From contig OU862933.1 in the NCBI GenBank assembly GCA_917880885.1, forward strand, positions 13,111,679 through 13,175,678: 64,000 nt of DNA. Reading direction: 5' to 3'. Positions 42,301 to 49,800 of the stretch are shown piece after piece. Below the pieces are notes generated by a model. It did not search any database and had not been told where the DNA came from. It was given only the letters and a program-made list of their open reading frames with translations. The translations under genes and the position numbers were made by a program. Source of the stretch: Limnephilus marmoratus (Eukaryota > Arthropoda > Insecta > Trichoptera > Limnephilidae). Positions within the stretch are counted from its first letter, which is position 1; each line of letters begins with the position of its first letter.

Positions 42301-42958
42301 TAGAGTTTGTAAAACTGCTAAACTGAACGCACAAATTCGAGTATGAACAGAAGAATTCAAAAATATTTGAAACGACATGGAATGTTTTGTATTTCTTCAT
42401 GTAGTTCAGAGAGTCACTATCATTTATTTTGTTCTGTTCAGGACAGATGCAATTATCATGTTTGATGATACTTTTTAGCAGGGCAAACTGATTGCTGTTA
42501 GTTGATTCATTCTTAATGGTCGTAGATTGTTCGGGTTGGTTATTAAAAAACGCTTCTGATTTTAATATCGAAGTGTAATCGTAAAACATGACGACACTAC
42601 TTCTTACCATCGTAGTTAGGTCTATAACTTGACCATTTAATTTTAGATTCTTCAAAGCGACTTTTTCATTTTCCATCTCCAACAAGACATAGTTGGAACT
42701 CGTCGATCCATTAGAAAGGTAATTTTTCTTGCAAATATCGCCATCTAAGACACCATTCTGGTTAAGTTCCACCCATTCACTGCAACAATCTCGTGGTAAT
42801 TTTGAATGGATATTTTCCTTATGTTTACCGTAAATATACAAACCCAAAATATTGTCAAAACTTTTCGAAACATAACCTTTGATTCGGGTATTCTTCTCTA
42901 GGTTCCAGAATTCCGGAATAAAAATATTAACATCCAGTTGTTGCATTTTTGTCACCAT
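26321..42958 (-). CDS. PIGQ: PIGQ/Gpi1-like subunit of the GPI-GlcNAc transferase (whole gene, 7 exons)
   Basis: Coding joins: 42958-42263, 42179-42054, 41181-41046, 32430-32286, 28377-28185, 26857-26743, 26517-26321; total 1608 nt, 535 residues plus stop. PIGQ is a membrane subunit of the complex that moves GlcNAc from UDP-GlcNAc to phosphatidylinositol on the ER, the first step of GPI-anchor synthesis. The Gpi1 signature is spread over exons 2-6: [102 protein letters not shown]. Several of these are membrane helices. The start is ATG at 42958; reading further upstream to 42976 would need a GTG start and is rejected. Intron 3 (8.6 kb) holds the 6.2-kb TA-flanked structure. Divergent neighbour: TTC39-like gene. 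Confidence 0.92.
26743..26857 (-). CDS. PIGQ: PIGQ exon 6
   Basis: Residues 433-471: [20 protein letters not shown], a membrane segment followed by a basic turn. Acceptor after a run of T, donor GTAAAT; ends in phase 1, completed by exon 7. Confidence 0.88.
26985..27118 (+). mobile_element. LINE-type 3' end fragment
   Basis: GATCCTCCACACAGCATC then GACATAGGCCTCGAGGG and a GTGGAGTTACTATAAAAAAA tail, same 3' end as at 3,530-3,620. Confidence 0.6.
27361..28032. mobile_element. TA-flanked MITE, intact copy
   Basis: TIR GTCTGTCAAA..GAGTAGAAAA with inverse TTTTCTACTCTTATTTGACA at the right; TA on both sides. 672 bp. Internal palindrome TTTTAGATCTGAAT/ATTCAGATCTAAAA. Same family as 55,127-56,208; a fragment is at about 1,449-1,510. 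Confidence 0.8.
28185..28377 (-). CDS. PIGQ: PIGQ exon 5
   Basis: Residues 368-432: [38 protein letters not shown] and [15 protein letters not shown]. This is the best-conserved block of the family and leaves little doubt about the identification. Donor GTGAGT. Confidence 0.94.
28458..28836. mobile_element. PIF/Harbinger-type MITE, second G-tract family
   Basis: Ends GGGGCCGTTCACGTATTAAG and inverse of GGGGGCGTTCAAGTATTACG; TTA on both sides (28455-57, 28837-39). Several G tracts inside. Confidence 0.82.
29030..29945 (-). mobile_element. Dispersed element with expanded internal minisatellite
   Basis: Minus-strand copy from GTAGGGAGTGTGGCGAACCC (29,945) to CTCACGGGAACTAT (about 29,035). Matches 41,420-41,910. 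Between 29,170 and 29,660 a degenerate block with CTTGGTTCCCTGAAGGCCCC repeats many times, making long spurious frames. Confidence 0.7.
31064..31330 (+). mobile_element. SINE copy, 5'-truncated
   Basis: Plus-strand body and tail of the tRNA-derived SINE (CAGAGTGGAAGATACTC to GAGACTCTTGTGAGGTATC), then an A run. Head missing. Confidence 0.75.
31654..32024. mobile_element. piggyBac-like TTAA MITE, copy 2
   Basis: TTAA at 31650-53 and 32025-28; ends CTCGTTGAATGCCGGG and inverse CGGCAAATGAGTGG. 371 bp. Confidence 0.78.
32286..32430 (-). CDS. PIGQ: PIGQ exon 4
   Basis: Residues 320-368: [20 protein letters not shown] then [13 protein letters not shown], a pair of membrane segments conserved in Gpi1. 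Acceptor tttgcag, donor GTACAA; the Arg codon is split AG-G with exon 5. Confidence 0.92.
32965..33090 (+). pseudogene. LINE reverse transcriptase fragment, 5' part
   Basis: [20 protein letters not shown] and then [11 protein letters not shown], the palm motifs of a LINE RT with the catalytic YxDD decayed. The frame breaks at a TA repeat where the 6.2-kb structure begins and resumes at 39,349. Confidence 0.75.
33162..33209. repeat. GCGTCC hairpin near the left end
   Basis: ATTGTTGCGTCC and GGACGCAACAAT form a 13-bp inverted repeat with about 22 bp between. Confidence 0.7.
33389..33720 (+). repeat. 71-bp tandem array, forward
   Basis: About five units starting GGTCCTTATTGCGTCCACGC, spaced 70-71 bp, each containing TTATTTTTAAGACATAACGA. 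The inverted counterpart is 34,597-34,982. Confidence 0.85.
33864..34181 (+). pseudogene. LINE endonuclease fragment
   Basis: [20 protein letters not shown], then [19 protein letters not shown] and [15 protein letters not shown]: the GDxN, WLDH and SDHxP motifs of the AP-type endonuclease of a LINE. Only this domain is present. Confidence 0.78.
34290..34560. repeat. Inverted counterpart of 36,890-37,240
   Basis: Shares, in opposite orientation, GAATGGCG..GGCATC.TTGTAAAT, CCATTGTTG.CAAATCTGGCG and TAGCCACGAGGACGCAATAC. Part of the fold-back organisation of the 6.2-kb structure. Confidence 0.65.
34597..34982 (-). repeat. 71-bp tandem array, inverted, with 11-bp inserts
   Basis: Units GACGCAAGAAGGACCAACTG.. 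in inverse orientation to 33,389-33,720. Two units carry a GTGATAATAGC (11 bp) minisatellite (34,715-34,760; 34,827-34,868). Confidence 0.85.
34985..35560 (-). pseudogene. LINE 3' fragment with TAA/ATT microsatellite tail
   Basis: Minus-strand coding remnants ([35 protein letters not shown]) ending at a TTATTATTATTAT tail at 34,983. Clade not assigned. Confidence 0.55.
35600..36060 (+). pseudogene. 5'-truncated LINE, RT C-terminus
   Basis: [20 protein letters not shown] through [20 protein letters not shown], sister of the fragment at 13,060-13,890 with one conserved tail and several frame breaks upstream. Confidence 0.82.
36655..37060. repeat. Large palindrome
   Basis: 36,655-36,800 and 36,890-37,060 are inverted copies (TGAATGGCGTTTGGCATCGT; TATCTACTATCTACTCGC; ACGACGATA) with about 90 bp between. 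Confidence 0.7.
37320..37590 (+). mobile_element. GGCGG-family retroelement fragment, plus copy
   Basis: GGAGGCGGTTATGTGTACCG then CATTTATTGGATAACCAAC; same as 48,902-49,150 and inverse of 37,745-37,990. Intact relatives end in the LINE-type tail. Confidence 0.6.
37640..38510 (+). mobile_element. Cluster of SINE fragments and an inverted GGCGG-family copy
   Basis: SINE pieces at 37,668-37,742, 38,075-38,275 and 38,340-38,510 (each with TTGAAAC / GATCTGAATAGC / TGGCTCCAGAC blocks), and a minus-strand GGCGG-family copy at 37,745-37,990. Confidence 0.6.
38760..39290. repeat. Degenerate GGACGTGAAAC repeats
   Basis: Repeated GGACGTGAAA, ATACACTCGGACGCA and AAAATAAATTAGAATG blocks, irregular spacing near 60-120 bp, at the right arm of the 6.2-kb structure. 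Confidence 0.55.
39349..39840 (+). pseudogene. LINE reverse transcriptase fragment, 3' part
   Basis: [18 protein letters not shown] continues the RT frame interrupted at 33,090, and [11 protein letters not shown] at about 39,755-39,790 is the next RT block. Between them (39,463-39,735) lies a further insertion with heat-shock-element motifs. Confidence 0.7.
39463..39520. promoter_or_regulatory. Two tandem heat-shock-element-like clusters
   Basis: TTCCAGAATGTTCTGGAA at 39463-39480 is a perfect four-unit HSE (TTC/GAA alternating every 5 bp). 39498-39520 (GAATGTTCTGGACTGTTCTAGAA) has five units with one change. Function not shown. Confidence 0.65.
40031..40148 (+). repeat. Partial iteron-array element end
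   Basis: GGAGGCGTCTACTAATATCT and four ATATCTAYRR units; truncated copy of the end also found at 40,413 and (inverse) 44,361. Confidence 0.75.
40264..40390. repeat. Imperfect hairpin of about 50-bp arms
   Basis: TTTTGTCCATGAACAATCTC.. and ..TTGTTTATGGACAAAA pair over some 50 bp with CTGACAAAT/ATTTGTCAG inside. Confidence 0.65.
40413..40897 (-). mobile_element. Iteron-array element, copy A
   Basis: Inverse of copy B at 43,930-44,361. Ends in TACTAATATCTACAG on both sides in inverted orientation; five units on the left arm, about seven on the right, around a 130-bp core (AATAACGTAATATTGCGTA). Confidence 0.82.
41046..41181 (-). CDS. PIGQ: PIGQ exon 3 (WLMGxPAGLKLN motif)
   Basis: Residues 275-320, including [12 protein letters not shown] and [12 protein letters not shown], the most diagnostic Gpi1 motifs. 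The acceptor ttttcag sits only about 20 bp from a G-rich MITE (41202-41363), so part of the branch-point region may be supplied by the MITE. Confidence 0.93.
41202..41363. mobile_element. G-rich MITE next to PIGQ exon 3
   Basis: Ends GGGGGCATACATTAATTACG and inverse TAATTAATGTATGCCCCC. Architecture as in the Harbinger-type MITEs but TSD not clear. Confidence 0.7.
41420..41910 (+). mobile_element. Dispersed element, short copy
   Basis: From GTAGGGAGTGTGGCGAACCC to GGGAACTATCCGTATAC. Same family as 29,030-29,945; without the large minisatellite. Confidence 0.68.
42054..42179 (-). CDS. PIGQ: PIGQ exon 2 (Gpi1 domain, first membrane helix)
   Basis: Residues 233-274, with [20 protein letters not shown], the conserved Gpi1 helix. 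Acceptor atttcag, donor GTAAAC, phase 0 on both sides. Confidence 0.92.
42263..42958 (-). CDS. PIGQ: PIGQ exon 1
   Basis: Residues 1-232. The start [18 protein letters not shown] resembles the short hydrophobic beginnings of PIGQ proteins. The segment is the poorly conserved N-terminal half, Asn, Ser and Lys rich, ending in a helix-like [15 protein letters not shown] before a GTGGGG donor (weak but in frame). Confidence 0.85.
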
Positions 42959-43703
42959 GATCAAAAGATTATGCACAAATAATTACAATTTATTATAAGT
43001 AGAATTTTTAAATGCTCTTGTTTATAATCGGCTCTGAATCACTATTATTTACTTTCATCCATCTTTCATCTGTCAAATTGACAGCTAACCTGCTTTTTTT
43101 GTGAATACGAATAGGCTGACGAATATATTAAAATATCGCGAACGTCAAAAACTAAGTTCTTGCCCACGAATAATGATCATATATTATTATGTTCAAATTT
43201 ATGGCGTTTGTTCAAATACAATATGTAGATATATGAAACTTCTTTCAATTTCATCAGGATTATTCGATTATTATTTATAAACAAAGTGTGTGCGTCGTAC
43301 GTACGCAGAATTTATATATTTTTTTTAAATTTCCCATCCCCCTTGCCCCCTTCTCGATGACGTCTGATATTATCGATTGACGTCACATGTTTTGAAATGC
43401 CGACTCTTCAACCCTTAACGCAATGTTTGCCGCATATAAATCGATAAGTTTACGAAAAAAGCCTGCCTCACGCCATAATGCATTTGTACGCGATTAGTGG
43501 TTATAAAATGTTAAATATCGTAATGAAAAATAAACGGACGTTTTCGTAGCATGTAGAACTGCGCGGTTAAATTGTTGTGTTCCTTCGCTTTCCGTTTCGT
43601 GCTAAAACGTACTCTTCTTGCTTTGGGTTTATTTTGAAAATAATCTGTATTTGTGCCTTCTTCCTAAAAATATTTTATAAACACAGATTCCTTTGAGATA
43701 ATC
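42959..43703. promoter_or_regulatory. Divergent intergenic region between PIGQ and TTC39-like genes
   Basis: About 745 bp separates the two start codons, which point away from each other. It must hold both 5' UTRs and promoters. It contains a short C-rich stretch (43328-43353) but no obvious TATA box; no transposon was recognised, in contrast to the rest of the window, as expected for a conserved promoter region. Confidence 0.6.
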
Positions 43704-43850
43704 ATGAGTTCAAATGAGCCGGAATGGATGGAAGCGAGACGTGGAATAATATTATTACTAAATGATAAAAATAAAGAAGCTGAACTTCTCTTCAACAATA
43801 GTCCTCCGAATATTCACATGACAGCGGGGATATGCTATGTCACGTTTATG
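43704..43850 (+). CDS. TTC39: TTC39-like exon 1 (start codon)
   Basis: ATG in gataatcATGAG. Residues 1-49, a helical pair with WMEARRGIILLLNDKNKEAE as in TTC39 N-termini; phase 0 GTAAGT donor. Confidence 0.85.
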
Positions 43851-46800
43851 GTAAGTCTTCAATATGGTGTAATAAAAATCATTTCATCAATTTTCCATTT
43901 CCATTCATAATCACTAATGTTATTACAAAGGACTCCTGATACTAATATCTACAGCCTGTATGTCGGACGAACATCTACAGCTCATATATTGAACTAATAT
44001 CTACAAACTTCAGAGTGTTGACTAATATCTACAGAGCTAAGGTCGGATGAATATCTATGACGGTCCCTGTGTTGACTAATATCTACAGAGCGTAGGTTGA
44101 ACTAATATCTACAGAGCGTAGGTTGGACTAATCAGCTAAATGTGTCCAATAGTCCGATATTAGGGATTTTTACATTCATACTTACATAAATTAAGTTTTT
44201 TAAACTGCTTACGCAATATTACGTTATTCCAATATACTATAAATAATTGCAAATCCAACCTCTGCCAGTGCTGTAGATATTCGTCAACACTTTGGTTCTC
44301 ATAGATATTAGTTCGATTTTTTCAGTTTTTGGAATTCCTGTAGATATTAGTAGACGCCTCCATTACAAAGCAGTGCCGGCCCTGTGCATGCGCAATTTGA
44401 GAAGTCCACTCCAGGCGCCGACTCCGAAGGAGCCAAGGCACTGATAGTACCAGGTGCTTTTTGGCTTAGGGCCGACCCTGTTACAAAGGGATTGTTTATG
44501 TTGTGTTCTAAGTAATTGATATTTTAATTAATTAACCAGTTTTTATTGTTTTCAGAACGCCCTTATGTGTTTTGATGATCGTAAAGTAACCGAAGCTATT
44601 GCTGATATTAAAAAAATTGAGGAGCAATGCATTACACAGATTGGGTGGATGAAGTCAATCAAGAATAAGTTTATCTCTCAAACTGATGAAAAGAGTTTAG
44701 AGCAATCCTTAGAAGAGAGAATAGTCCTGGCTGACTCTTTGGTCTGCCAATCCTTCCTTACGTTCCTGCGAAATGATTTTACTTCCTATATGAAAGGTGG
44801 GTGGACTTTACGAAGAGCTTGGAAGATCTACCAACACACTTATGATCAGTTGCTTTCGTTGAATAAGAAATATAATGGTAAGTTTACTTAGTCTCATCTT
44901 CTCGTCTTCTTCCCCATGTCCTATTCGAATCAGAAACCCATTGCGTCAGCGAGGCACCTCCAGGTATCCCTGTCCGACTATCTCAGCGACCTCCATCCAT
45001 TCCAGATATAGCCTCTCTTTGCACAGCTTCTGAAGTTACTTTCCTAACTTTGCCTGGGGCAGCCTGCTGGACATCTTCCCTCTGGAACTACCACCAGTAT
45101 TTTATGTGGAAGTCAGTCTTCTGGCTTTCTTAGTATGTGTCTAAGCCACCTCAATTGCAACGTTTTTATGAAAAATAACTGGGGTTCGATGTCGAGCCCA
45201 TCTAAATGTTGTAATCCTGCCACTACTCAAAAATCTAATTTTGGTAGTTTGAACCAATGACGTTATATAAAATAAATAGAATCGCCATAGTCTCACATAC
45301 TCACAATATAATGTGGAAAGTAAGGAACACTCTTTTGTTTTCAGCGATTTTCAGTAATTTCTTAATTCAAAAGTTTATTCCTGTGTGATAAAGATAGACA
45401 ATCAAATAATGTGTGTGTATGAATGCAATGAATAAATGAGCGGGCGGCGTATTAATTTCTTCGCCGAATACTGTTTTCACATCACGGGTGTGACTGAGAT
45501 AACAAGATACTCTCACTCGGTTACACTACGCACAGGGGAGGGTAAAGGCGGGTAAAACAAGGCACACGGGCAAATATTTTTTTATTATAATTATATGAGT
45601 TATCATTAGTAATACAATATTGGTACTATTATAGTAGTATTGTTAAAAACATATTTTATTATACAGTACAGGTCATAGGTTCAAATGAGTATACAAATCT
45701 ATTTACAATTTTCATCAACGACATTATAAAATGCTTCCATTATGCAAATGTTCTACTCTTCGCTGATGACATCAAAATATTTCTTCCTGTTAACGCCTTA
45801 TTGACTGCTTTAAATTACAAAAAGATCTGTACAGGCTTAACCCGTTGAATAGCACGAGACCATATTTGTCCCAGCTCACACAGGTCTCATATAAATCACT
45901 GTAACTCCCTTACTAACAGAGTGAGAAATATGTTCTAAACGGTGTTAGAAAGACAAAATACCACGCTTTATATTCAAATCTAAAAATGACCACCAAAAAA
46001 GTAAAACGTAAAGTTTTGAATAGCAATTTGAATTTTTTTTTAATTTTTGGGATTTTATTAGGTAATTATTTTCATATGAAATGACAAAAAATTAAATTTA
46101 TCAACAGAGCTTAACTACAACTAGCGTGTTTACGTGTATTAAATTATAGTGTCTTGTCATTGTCTGCAAGGAAGCTCGGTTCGAGCGTTATGACAATTCA
46201 AACATAATTAAGTTAATTAACGATTTACCCTTTGTACGTTTTACCCCATCTTTCCCAAAAGAAGAAAACGAGTGCGGGACGCTGTGTGAACCGACCTACT
46301 GTTAGCAGGTTGTCTTTGTTATGCTTGTTACTTTTTGATGCAACGTTCTCTGTCTCGTAATGACGTGTAAAACCGCGAGCGCGAAACATGAAAATTAATT
46401 GTAGTATTTATAATAATCGATAATATTAAGTAATTTGCGTGTACTTACAAATGAAATGTTATTCCTTCGCCTTTACTATTATTTGCATTGTAATTGAAAC
46501 ATTTTCTCATCACACAGGAGGGCATTTGACACTTTTTAAAATGCAATTTACTTACTGGTAAGAGGCAACCTTACTCGACGCGTAGCAGTTTAGTACTAAA
46601 GTACTAGATATCGAGACCGGTACAATTGTCTTGCCATTGTCTTCCCACTTTGAGATTTCTACCCCTCGTCTAATATAGTATGTAACGTCATTGGTTTGAA
46701 CCCTGTAAATGATTCTTATCTTTACTTAGTATAATATGAAAATAAATGCTGCCTGCGCGCTTAAATCTTTTAAACTATGCAACGGATTTTCATGCGGTTT

Positions 46801-49800
46801 TCACGAATAGGTTCATGAGGAAGGTTTTTGGGTATATAATTTGTCAAGGTTTTGTGTAAATTGGTTGAAATATATAAATAAAGGGAGCGGTCTGGCAAGC
46901 AGGCAGTGGGATTTGATTTAACAAATGGCGTTGGGTAATGGCGTGGCGTTGTGTTTGGTTTGTTGGTGGCCGGGTCTGCTAGTTTTTTAATACTCGACAA
47001 GGTAGGAAAAATGATATTTTCTTTAACCATTCTTCATTTCCTCAGGTTTCGATCAGATGGGCTCTTAGAAAATTAGTGTGATTACGACTTATGACTCATA
47101 CTTCCGCAACAACACTGTCATAAGTGAAACTGGGATATTGCACTTTGAAGTCTTTTGATCTCTCATTGTTGATTGAATTCTGATAATCTCTCATAATGCA
47201 TTATTTTGTAGACTTCTAAACACTAGATAAAATTATTATTCGCACTTTCAATTTGTATTGTGACGATCTAGGGTTGAGAATTCTTGGGCTCAAATTTAGG
47301 AATGCGTAGATATATTAAATTTATATTAGCCAGTATATAGTAGGTACATATGCTGCACATTCCAGCATGGTGGTTATTTTCAGCATCACCCCGTTGAAAG
47401 ACCACCATGCAGAATCGCAACGTTGCTTGAAACGGCTTAACTATTGTCAGGTACGTCCCAACCTTACTCTTCTCGGAGCTAGTGGGCAGTTGGGACAAAA
47501 ACAACACCCACACAGTGGGGAGTCATAAATTTGGATTTTAGCAGATCTATAAAAATTCATTGAATTATAATGATTTTTTTTTTCAGGTTCACTTAATAAT
47601 GGTGTAAAATCCAGTTCTGCCAGCTCGCCTACTACCATTTCATGTTCCTCTTGGAGTATATCAGAGAGCGATCCCCCTCTTCAAAACAACAATTACACAA
47701 CTGTCAATAATCAAACATTAAACAACCAAAAACCAGACAATCTTGTCAAAGCTTCAAATTTATCAAAAATACCTGACAATAAGAACTTGTACCATAACTT
47801 ATACACTTGCTCTAGTAAAACATTTTCGGATTTTTCTAATGCGGACTGCAAAGCTCAAGATGGATTCAAAATGGAGAGTTATGAAACAAGATATTTAGAA
47901 AATGGTAATGAAGAAGGCGATGTAGATCATCCAAGAAACAAGAGCTGCTCATCGTACAGTTTGTCCATCCAAACATCAAACGGTGTCCGTCCAAATTCTT
48001 TATATACTTCGCGTAACGGCAGTAGTGAATTGCTGAGTAGAAGTCGCCGCAGTTCAATCAGAAAGTCTGTGTCTCTATTTTCTTCCATCAACAGTTTTAG
48101 TTCTGCAATTTATGAAAGTGCAACATCTCTTATTGGCCTTAAAAAAGAAAATGATGAGTAAGTTGACCTTGTATATTTTTTTATACTTAGGGAACGTACC
48201 CATACTACGTGACCAACTTTTTGTGCCATTTTTAACCCCCCCCCCCCCCCCCCTCCGGTGACCAAAATCCTAAGCCCGCCGCCGCCGCTCATTTGTACCA
48301 AGCGTGACATTTCGAAGACCCCCCCCCCCCACCCCTAAACGTGTCACGTAGTATGGGTACGTTCCCTACTATGTAGTTGTTACGGTTCCATGCCAACTCA
48401 GAATGAAACCAACTCAGAAACACCTCAGAAAGGTCATTATAAGCTATGAAAAAATAATTTTCAAATAGCCGGTAAGCCTAACCTAACTTAACCTATTTAT
48501 CCAATTTTTTTTATCATCACTCTTAATGACCTTTCTGAGGCGCTTCTGAGTTGGTTTCATTCTGAGTTGTCTGGTCACCAGTTGTTACTTGTTAGTTTCA
48601 CCATTATAAGATCCTCGGGTACAGAATGGTTCATATCGTCCTTTCTCAAAAACAAGTTAATTTATTTAGGGTACCAATTTATAACAAGGAGCTAAACCCT
48701 AGCTGTCCTGACGCAGAACGGCTGTGGTAATGCAAAATAGCCACCTTCGTGGTTAAGTGGTCAGCATACTTTTCTTTACCACGAAGTTGAGCAAATTAAA
48801 TAATATTTTCTCGTCATGTTCGTTCGAACAGAAATTACCAAATTATTGAAAACTAGCATATACATACATTTAAAAGCACTTTACTTTCACATGATAAATA
48901 TTTGGGAGGCGGGTATGGGTACCGCCGCCCCGGGAACCATTTATTGGATAACCAACGCCTCTGCCATATGTCACCCCAAGCGGTGTGCTACGTTTGTTGA
49001 CTTAGCAGGGGTGCCCGGGTTCATGGGATGAGGTTTGTCCGGGTCTTGGCGGCGGATGCTTCTGCCAACCTACTGCGTGGCGGGCTGGATCGAGAGAGAC
49101 TGGTTGAGGGAGGCCTTTTGACCTTTCTGACTCTCTCGACCTATCGCCTTGCACGCAGTGGGAGGGATAGATTCATACGTCCATCACTCCTGGACATACT
49201 GACTTCCAGATTCCTAACCACCCCTCTATATAGGCCCTGAGGGAAATTATTTTCCTTAGGGCCTCCTGTATGGGTCTAATGTAAAAAAATAAATAAAAAT
49301 AAAATTAATAATACATTGTTTTGAAGGAAAACCATACAAATGCGATTATCACAAAATTAATTTCCATCAAGTCATTTTGTAAATTAAAAACTTTTTCATG
49401 ATTTTCTACGCTGTCCAAAGCTGTTCGATCTTCACATGCCATGATAACGATTATCGAAAAAATATAACTCTGCGAACTTCCTGTAGTTTTGTTCAAAATG
49501 TGGCTGTTTGAAAACCTGCACTGCCTTAACACTACTAACCGCTTTCGTCCAGCCAGTGATGTGCCTCGAACGAACACTAACACACTTACGCGTTGATTGA
49601 AGACACAACCTCCTTAAGAGTATTAGTTAAAGATCTTATAATGTTGAAACTTCTCTACGTTTTATCTACTCGAATAAGATAGCTACCTGAATTTAGGTAG
49701 ATGTAGGCGGGTAATTTTTATGATTTAAAATGAATTTATTTTTAACTTCCCACTAATATAAAAAATATATATGTTTAGTCTAGATTTCACTAATGTTCGA

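Larger units (their letters stand above)
45255..46693 (-). mobile_element. P-superfamily-like element, copy 3
   Basis: Ends CAATGACGTTATATA and inverse TATGTAACGTCATTG; perfect 8-bp TSD GTTTGAAC (45247-54, 46694-46701). 1,439 bp, with a LINE RT piece inside at 45,700-45,835. Carries an open THAP exon on the minus strand. Confidence 0.85.

Noticed and set aside
42959..42976. PIGQ start six codons further upstream
   Set aside because: That codon is GTG; the first ATG in frame is at 42958 and resembles the family's start.
43930..44361. CRISPR-like spacing of short repeats
   Set aside because: The host is eukaryotic, the repeats are inverted between arms and end in transposon termini with a TSD.
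48240..48330. Long homopolymer C runs as assembly errors
   Set aside because: The same runs, in the inverse, occur at matching places in three MITE copies, so they are real, though their exact length may be imprecise.
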